NCBI GenBank assembly: GCA_022428005.1 | Contig: JAKMDI010000010.1 | Coordinates: forward strand, 1-39,970 | From: Flavobacteriaceae bacterium | Lineage (GTDB): Bacteria; Bacteroidota; Bacteroidia; Flavobacteriales; Flavobacteriaceae | DNA length: 39,970 bases | Direction of reading: 5' to 3' | In this document: positions 35,633-39,970 of the stretch, piece after piece | How positions within the stretch are numbered: position 1 is the stretch's first letter | How the letters are laid out: every line of letters starts with the position of its first letter | Program-made: the position numbers and the translations under genes | The notes under the pieces: generated by a model | Seen by the model: the letters and a program-made list of their open reading frames with translations, nothing else | Database searches by the model: none | What the model was told of the DNA's origin: nothing

Positions 35633-36043
35633 TCAATTAAACCCTCTGAAAATCCAACCGTTCAAAGCACCTGCGATTCCAAAATTTACCATACTCCATA
35701 CGCCATCCACCACAGCCGCCTCAAAATCAATCAATGCTAAAGTTCCCAAGCTGATCATGTTCATCCCCAATCCAACAAAAACACCCATCAAAGCACCCAT
35801 CCTAAAGCCACTAATAGCGCGATAATCTCCCCTTCACCAGCGACTGTAAATCAGAGAAATGACATAGGCTTGAACCAATACACCAAAGGTGATATAGTTC
35901 ATATCCGGCGCAATGTTAACAGTTGAATTTTGCTGGTGTTGTGAAAAAAAATCTGCAGCGATATAGTCGTAAAAAAACCATCCGCTAAAAAATAGATAGA
36001 CAAAGCCGACTAAGGTACCCACCAGGGTAGATTTTGAGAACAT
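35633..36043 (-). pseudogene. Small membrane-protein gene interrupted by an in-frame TGA
   Basis: Reading on the minus strand, an ATG at 36043 opens 69 codons of a membrane protein (MFSKSTLVGTLVGFVYLFF...) and stops at TGA 35836-35834, just after YSRW. The same frame then continues for 66 codons with no other stop (RGDYRAISGFRMGALMGVF, then MISLGTLALIDFEAAVVDG) to TGA at 35633. The continuation has membrane-helix character and joins naturally, so one ancestral protein of about 136 residues with four membrane segments was probably split by a single-base change. It could be a true nonsense mutation, a sequencing error, or two products. I do not recognise the family with certainty. No recoding signal is seen. 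Confidence 0.7.
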
Positions 36044-36072
36044 GTAAGTAGGTTTGGTTTATAACCTATAAG

Positions 36073-36555
36073 TTACACAAAATTAAGCACAACAATCCCG
36101 CCATTGAGCAGACTTGCATAACCAACCCAGAGCAGATAGGGATAAAGTAGTAGTGCCGCCAACCGATCAACCCTTCTGAAATTTTGGACCGTCTTTAAGA
36201 TCAGAAAAAGCAGTATCACTATTACGAGCATGCCCAATATAGGATTTCTCAATCCAAAGAACACCATTGACCAGAGTCCATTGAACAACAGTTGAAGTCC
36301 AAAAAAATACAACGCGGTTTTTACTTTTTTGTTTTGTAAACCACGGTGCCAAATCCTGCCCGCAGCCACCCCCATCATCACATAAAGTAGGGTCCAAACA
36401 GGAGCAAAAAGCCAGTTGGGGGGCGTAAAGAAAGGCTTTTCCATGGTCGTGTACCATGTTTTAACCGACAGTTGGGTAGCCTGACCTGTTAAAAAACCAA
36501 CCCCCAAGCACAGCACCAAAGCTACCGCAATAGTGAAAAACATATTTTTCTTCAT
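36073..36555 (-). CDS. tspO: TspO/MBR family protein
   Basis: A five-helix membrane protein of 160 residues that binds porphyrins and other hydrophobic ligands. The family segment W34-Y35, then KPFFTPPNWLFAPVWTLLYVMMG (about 40-62) is clear. I chose the ATG at 36555; a longer frame reaching 36651 would overlap mvaD and adds a soluble segment foreign to the family. A second ATG at 36543 is also possible. The gene diverges from mvaD across 68 bases, with a -10 box almost touching the start. Confidence 0.9.
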   Translation of the reverse strand: MKKNMFFTIAVALVLCLGVGFLTGQATQLSVKTWYTTMEKPFFTPPNWLFAPVWTLLYVMMGVAAGRIWHRGLQNKKVKTALYFFGLQLLFNGLWSMVFFGLRNPILGMLVIVILLFLILKTVQNFRRVDRLAALLLYPYLLWVGYASLLNGGIVVLNFV

Positions 36556-36558
36556 ACA

Positions 36559-36584
36559 CAAAACTACGCAATTTCGACCACCAA
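36559..36584 (-). promoter_or_regulatory. Candidate tspO promoter abutting the start codon
   Basis: On the minus strand TTG (36584-36582) is followed after 15 bases by TAGTTTTG (36566-36559), a perfect TAnnTTTG box with short spacing. Only three bases separate the box from the ATG at 36555. Transcription would start at or inside the start region, unless the ATG at 36543 is used. Confidence 0.45.
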
Positions 36585-36610
36585 TATTTTTTTCCACCCA
36601 GAGCATCAAG

Positions 36611-36618
36611 TATCTTTG
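36611..36618 (+). promoter_or_regulatory. -10 box of mvaD abutting the start codon
   Basis: TATCTTTG at 36611-36618 is a perfect Bacteroidota -10 box. It ends five bases before the mvaD ATG at 36624. The expected start of transcription is at or next to the A of the ATG, which would make the message leaderless. The -33 region is poor (T-run, TTTC). Confidence 0.5.
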
Positions 36619-36623
36619 TTTTA

Positions 36624-37694
36624 ATGATCGAGGACTCATTTGTTTTTTCAAAAAATTTCGAGGGCGAATTCCACACTGCTTGGCAGGCCCCGAGTAATAT
36701 TGCTTTGGTAAAGTACTGGGGGAAACACGGCCAACAGCTGCCCAAAAATCCTTCCATTAGTTTTACCCTCTCCCAATGTGTGACCAAAACCGAAGTGCGT
36801 TTCAGGCCCCGAAAAGCTAATGATACCGCTTTTGATTTTTTATTCGATCGGCAGGAAAAAGCGGACTTCCATCCCAAAATAATGCAGTTTTTAGATCGGA
36901 TTTATCCCTATTTGCCTTCCTTGGAAAACCACCATTTGTCCATCGCCACCGAGAACTCTTTTCCCCACAGCAGCGGTATTGCCTCATCCGCATCCGCCAT
37001 GGCGGCTTTGGCATTGTGTGTGGTGGCTTTTGAAAAAAAACACCACCCCCAGTGGAGCAAAGCCGATTCCTTAAAAAAGGCTTCTTTTCTATCGCGATTG
37101 GGATCGGGAAGTGCGGCGAGAAGTATCGCTGGACCCCTAATGGTATGGGGCGAAAGCACCGCCTATTCCAACAGCAGTGACCTCTATGCAATTGCCCCCG
37201 AAACCGCTCTTCACAGTGTTTTTAACGATTACCAGGACAGCATTTTGATTGTGGACAAAGGACAGAAAAAAGTGAGCAGCACCCTGGGCCACGGACTGAT
37301 GGAGGGACACCCCTTTGCCTCCCAGCGATTTGAACAGGCCCACCAAAATCTAAATCATATAAAGACGGCACTCGCCACGGGCGACTTGGACTTATTCATC
37401 GATACCACAGAGGCAGAAGCCCTTTCCCTCCACGCGATGATGATGACCTCCAACCCTCGTTTTGTATTGATGCAACCCCAAACCCTTGCCATAATCCACA
37501 AAACAGTGGCTTTTAGAAAAGAAACCCACTTGCCCATTTGTTTTACTCTCGATGCTGGTGCCAATGTCCATTTACTCTATCCCATAGCACAGCAGCAACC
37601 CATCACAGATTTTATCCAATCTGAGTTGTTCGCGCATTGTCAGGATGGGCAATACATTTCAGATCAGTTGGGAACGGGAGCACAAAAATTATAG
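36624..37694 (+). CDS. mvaD: Diphosphomevalonate decarboxylase
   Basis: A GHMP-family enzyme that makes isopentenyl diphosphate from mevalonate diphosphate with ATP. NIALVKYWGK is at 25-34. The ATP-binding loop SSGIASSASAMAAL is at 116-129, and a late LDAGANVH segment is the conserved C-terminal DAG motif. The 356 residues are normal. With the following mevalonate kinase it shows that this organism uses the mevalonate route, as Flavobacteriia do. No other methionine lies near the start, so the ATG at 36624 is secure. Confidence 0.95.
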   Translation: MIEDSFVFSKNFEGEFHTAWQAPSNIALVKYWGKHGQQLPKNPSISFTLSQCVTKTEVRFRPRKANDTAFDFLFDRQEKADFHPKIMQFLDRIYPYLPSLENHHLSIATENSFPHSSGIASSASAMAALALCVVAFEKKHHPQWSKADSLKKASFLSRLGSGSAARSIAGPLMVWGESTAYSNSSDLYAIAPETALHSVFNDYQDSILIVDKGQKKVSSTLGHGLMEGHPFASQRFEQAHQNLNHIKTALATGDLDLFIDTTEAEALSLHAMMMTSNPRFVLMQPQTLAIIHKTVAFRKETHLPICFTLDAGANVHLLYPIAQQQPITDFIQSELFAHCQDGQYISDQLGTGAQKL

Positions 37695-37703
37695 TACAGG
37701 AGC

Positions 37704-38633
37704 ATGAAAGCGCCAATATTTTTTGCAAAAATTTTACTTTTTGGAGAGTATGGAATCATCGAAGGGGCCAAAGGACTTTCCATTCCCTATTCTGAATACT
37801 CCGGCCAGCTCCAAGTCGGAGGGCTTTTTAACCCACTCCACAGGGCCTCCAACCAAAACATCCGCAGCTTTCTGGAATACCTACAAAAAACTGCGCTTAG
37901 CTTGAATTGGAAAACCCTTAAAACGGACTTGGATCAAGGACTGGCGTTCAACAGCAGCATTCCCCAAGGCTATGGCCTGGGCAGCAGTGGTGCATTGGTA
38001 GCCGCGCTCTACCATCAGTATGCCCTCGATAAAATACCCGTAAAGCCCACCCCAAATCTCAAAGAAATGATCGCTTTAAAAAAAGCTTTTGCGGCCATGG
38101 AATCCTTTTTCCATGGACAATCTTCAGGATTGGATCCACTCAACAGTTATCTGCAACGCCCTTTGCTCATCCACGGCAAGGACCGCATTGAAACCATTGA
38201 AATTCCTCTTGCCCAGCCGAAGGGTAAAGGCGCTATTTTTATTCTGGACACGGCCACCCAAGGGGAAACAGCACCATTGGTACGATTATTTTTAGAAAAA
38301 ATGAAAGATCAGAAATTTCGAAATAACAGCTTTCCTGAATTTACAGCACAGACCGAGCACAGTATCTCCCGCTTACTCGGGGGACAATGGGTCGCCTTGT
38401 TGCAGAGTGTAAAACGACTGTCGGAGCTCAGCTTACAGCATTTTAAACCCATGATCCCAAACGCTTTTCACCAGTTCTGGAAATCAGGTTTGGCAAACGA
38501 TGAATATTATCTCAAACTCTGTGGATCGGGAGGAGGAGGGTTCCTTTTGGGATTTACTGCAGACTGGGAGGCTGTGCAAAAAAACAACACAAATTACCCA
38601 CTCCAAGCCATCCATACTTTCAATTGCGATTAA
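37704..38633 (+). CDS. mvk: Mevalonate kinase (GHMP kinase)
   Basis: A 309-residue GHMP kinase. The N-terminal FFAKILLFGEYGII resembles the substrate-binding start of mevalonate kinases. The ATP-binding loop GYGLGSSGA is at 89-97, and the third motif LCGSGGGGFLLGF lies near the C-terminus. HGQSSGLDP after residue 130 is also typical. It follows mvaD by nine bases, which supports phosphorylation of mevalonate over galactose or homoserine. Phosphomevalonate kinase is not in the window. Confidence 0.88.
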   Translation: MKAPIFFAKILLFGEYGIIEGAKGLSIPYSEYSGQLQVGGLFNPLHRASNQNIRSFLEYLQKTALSLNWKTLKTDLDQGLAFNSSIPQGYGLGSSGALVAALYHQYALDKIPVKPTPNLKEMIALKKAFAAMESFFHGQSSGLDPLNSYLQRPLLIHGKDRIETIEIPLAQPKGKGAIFILDTATQGETAPLVRLFLEKMKDQKFRNNSFPEFTAQTEHSISRLLGGQWVALLQSVKRLSELSLQHFKPMIPNAFHQFWKSGLANDEYYLKLCGSGGGGFLLGFTADWEAVQKNNTNYPLQAIHTFNCD

Positions 38634-38667
38634 AGCGATGGGGGTGGGGCTCCACTGCAAAAAAACG

Positions 38668-38675
38668 TACCTTTG
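38668..38675 (+). promoter_or_regulatory. -10-like box upstream of the RsuA/RluB-like gene
   Basis: TACCTTTG at 38668-38675 fits TAnnTTTG. No clear -33 TTG is present. It would give a leader of about 57 bases to the ATG at 38740. Confidence 0.3.
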
Positions 38676-38739
38676 ACCTCCATTGTGGCACAACGTGCTG
38701 CGGTTTAACACAAAAAAATCCATACACAACGGGAGTACT

Positions 38740-39489
38740 ATGCCAGCAAAAGAAAATCAAAACAACCCGAAAAAGGAAGGCGGGACCCGTTTAAATAAAT
38801 TTTTGTCCAATGCTGGGATATGCTCCCGTAGGGAAGCAGACCAGCTCATCGCCATGGGATTGGTAACGGTCAATGGCAAAGTGGTCACCGCCATGGGCTT
38901 TCAGGTTCAGCGGGGCGATGAAGTCCGCTATGACAACCAACCGGTACAGTCCAGCCCTCCCGTGTATTTATTGTTAAACAAACCCAAAGGCTTTGTCGCG
39001 ACCCAGCAAGGAGGTAATATCAAAAAATCGGTACAAGAACTCGTTCGCACTGCCCAATCCGAAAAGCTCCCCCCGGTGGGAGATATGGGAAGAACCGTAA
39101 CCGGCTTGTTGTTGATGACCAACGACGAAAAGCTTCGCCGAAAGTTGGCAAATCCCAAGTCGCGTTACAATACCCTATATCAAGTCATCTTAGAAGATAA
39201 CGCTGATGCAGAAGACTTGGAGGCCCTTACCAACGGGGTTCGGATTGAGGGACAGCTACACAAGGTAAAATCCGCTGCATATATCCTCGGTGGAACCAAA
39301 AAGGAGATCGGAATCGATGCCGTAAATATCGGCCCAGGCTTACTGAAAAAAATGATTCAAAAACGAGACCTCAAAGTGGCCGCTATGGATCGGGTGTTAC
39401 TGGCGGGACTCACCAAAAAAGACCTCCCCAGAGGCCGGTGGAGAATGCTCACCCCAAAAGAAGTGCAATTTCTCAACATGATCTCTTAG
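38740..39489 (+). CDS. RsuA/RluB-family pseudouridine synthase homologue lacking catalytic Asp
   Basis: A 250-residue protein with an N-terminal S4 RNA-binding domain (about 16-62, TRLNKFLSNAGICSRREAD) and an RsuA/RluB-type synthase domain (about 74-245). The domain opens with LLLNKPKGFV and ends in a typical AGLTKKDLPRGRWRMLTPKEV. The active-site motif should read G-R-L/M-D-x-x-T-x-G. Here it is G114-D-M-G117-R-T-V-T-G122, so the nucleophilic aspartate is glycine (GGA at 39088-39090). The later Arg-rich motif (usually NRxVRRMF) reads GPGLLKKMIQ. It is probably catalytically inactive but keeps RNA-binding parts. The ATG at 38740 is preferred over an earlier one at 38683. Confidence 0.85.
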   Translation: MPAKENQNNPKKEGGTRLNKFLSNAGICSRREADQLIAMGLVTVNGKVVTAMGFQVQRGDEVRYDNQPVQSSPPVYLLLNKPKGFVATQQGGNIKKSVQELVRTAQSEKLPPVGDMGRTVTGLLLMTNDEKLRRKLANPKSRYNTLYQVILEDNADAEDLEALTNGVRIEGQLHKVKSAAYILGGTKKEIGIDAVNIGPGLLKKMIQKRDLKVAAMDRVLLAGLTKKDLPRGRWRMLTPKEVQFLNMIS

Positions 39490-39584
39490 AGGACTGTTCT
39501 GTTTTTTTTGTATCTTTATTTTACCTCAAATACTTATACTCAATGATATGTATATAAACGCCCATACATTAAAAAAACCTACTT

Positions 39585-39767
39585 ATGATTATTTTTCTAT
39601 CCATTCTCTTTGCATTTTGCTGCTATCTGGTGGCCATTAATATTTTACGTCAATTCAGAGACGGTTTTGATTTTTTCTCTGCAGCCTTGTACGTAATAAT
39701 TTTTTTAGTTTGCTGTGGACTGCTCTATGTAATGATATTTGGAACCTACTTTTTAATCGTTAAATAA
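39585..39767 (+). CDS. 60-residue two-helix membrane protein
   Basis: A small protein with two hydrophobic segments (about 2-20 and 29-56) joined by a charged turn (RQFRDGFD). I do not recognise a family. An ATG with an A-rich leader (ATTAAAAAAACC) favours real translation. The 3' end overlaps, on the opposite strand, a receiver-domain stub. No homologue of known function comes to mind. Confidence 0.5.
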   Translation: MIIFLSILFAFCCYLVAINILRQFRDGFDFFSAALYVIIFLVCCGLLYVMIFGTYFLIVK

Positions 39768-39907
39768 TGCCCAGCGCTAGCCATCAACGGTTGGGTTCCA
39801 GCTTGATCAACACCAGCGATCATGGGGCAATATTTTTTTATAAAATGTAGAAGAAGTTCGGCGTTTTCTTTTTCGTCTTCTACGATCAGTACGTTAATTT
39901 TTGACAT
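39746..39907 (-). pseudogene. 5' stub of a LytTR-type response regulator receiver
   Basis: On the minus strand an ATG at 39907 opens a 53-codon frame. The first 38 or so residues match a receiver domain (SKINVLIVEDEKENAELLL, then KKYCPMIAGVDQAGT) with the acidic pair at E10-D11-E12. The sequence then departs from the family (PLMASAGHYLTIKK) and stops at 39746. The phospho-acceptor aspartate, the rest of the receiver and any output domain are missing. It is best read as a remnant left by a deletion whose breakpoint lies near 39780-39800. Confidence 0.6.
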
Positions 39908-39970
39908 TGTAGGCAGGGTAAAAAGTGTTTGAGGGGGTCAGTGAACTTATATTTGAATAAGGTATGTGCA

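Noticed and set aside
35834-35836. TGA as a selenocysteine codon
   Set aside because: There is no Cys-type active-site context and no stem-loop of a bacterial SECIS kind that I could see just downstream; selenoproteins are not expected in a small membrane protein of this type.
36556-36651. Longer N-terminus for TspO
   Set aside because: It would overlap mvaD, spans the tspO -10 box, and adds a soluble segment not seen in the family; the ATG at 36555 gives the normal length.
38683-38739. Upstream ATG for the RsuA/RluB-like gene
   Set aside because: The extra 19 residues are not family-like and lie just after a -10-like box; the ATG at 38740 leads into the usual Lys-rich N-terminus.
1-39970. 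tRNA, rRNA, CRISPR, insertion sequence, prophage, defence or biosynthetic cluster
   Set aside because: No cloverleaf, rRNA segment, regular spaced repeats, transposase, integrase, phage structural gene, known defence gene or pathway set was recognised; nearly all space is filled by housekeeping genes.

Overview
The window looks like part of a Flavobacteriia-type (Bacteroidota) chromosome. The signs are AT-rich intergenic DNA, promoter boxes of the Bacteroidota form TTG/TTTG-N16-23-TAnnTTTG, A-rich leaders instead of clear Shine-Dalgarno sites, a type IX secretion sorting domain, a mevalonate route to isoprenoids (mvaD plus mevalonate kinase), KFGKT-type TyrS and several Bacteroidota-restricted small families (DUF3098, DUF4271, DUF4296). 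Almost everything is housekeeping. I see no prophage, insertion sequence, CRISPR array, rRNA or tRNA gene, and no defence island or biosynthetic cluster.

Layout. 0.3-1.6 kb: a lone Tat-exported Gfo/Idh/MocA oxidoreductase, followed by a 366-base gap rich in inverted repeats. 2.0-5.1 kb: a proton-driven ExbB / membrane protein / ExbD / ExbD set and an outer-membrane barrel protein, with a terminator between ExbD2 and the barrel gene. 15.3-5.1 kb (minus strand): nadA-nadB-nadC behind a good promoter, then pyrH-frr-RND exporter-asnS-rpoN behind a second promoter region. 18.0-15.3 kb (minus): ftsX-DUF3098-uppP-truB. 18.1-21.2 kb (plus): leuS and a SemiSWEET transporter. 21.2-23.5 kb: an Lrp-type regulator, a DUF423 protein, hemD and a DUF4271 protein. 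23.6-26.0 kb: a polyprenol-phosphate glycosyltransferase, dihydroorotase and DUF4296 lipoprotein whose starts and stops overlap. 26.0-29.7 kb: an epimerase, tyrS, a LuxE-like acyl-activating protein and a tiny T9SS sorting-domain protein. 29.8-32.7 kb: a two-component pair, trmB and an alkyltransferase-like protein. 32.7-35.5 kb: a tight Mrp / NifU / ferredoxin reductase / [2Fe-2S] ferredoxin operon. 35.6-39.97 kb: a membrane-protein gene broken by a stop codon, tspO divergent from mvaD-mevalonate kinase, a pseudouridine-synthase homologue, a 60-residue membrane protein and the stub of a response regulator.

How the genes work together. The nad genes form de novo quinolinate/NAD synthesis, and NadA needs a [4Fe-4S] cluster of the kind the Mrp/NifU pair could supply. 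UppP and the GT2 enzyme act on polyprenyl carriers whose precursors come from the mevalonate genes at the right end. ExbB/ExbD convert proton-motive force into envelope work near an outer-membrane barrel.

The most unusual points are: (1) the RsuA/RluB-family protein at 38740-39489 lacks the catalytic Asp (Gly117) and the Arg-rich C-terminal motif; (2) an in-frame TGA splits a small membrane-protein gene at 35633-36043; (3) a receiver-domain stub at 39746-39907; (4) a TTG-start ORF that is little more than a T9SS sorting domain; (5) divergent tspO/mvaD promoters whose -10 boxes nearly touch the start codons. I found no clear new multi-gene system. These are single-gene oddities, and the Mrp-NifU-reductase-ferredoxin operon is the most coherent functional unit worth testing.
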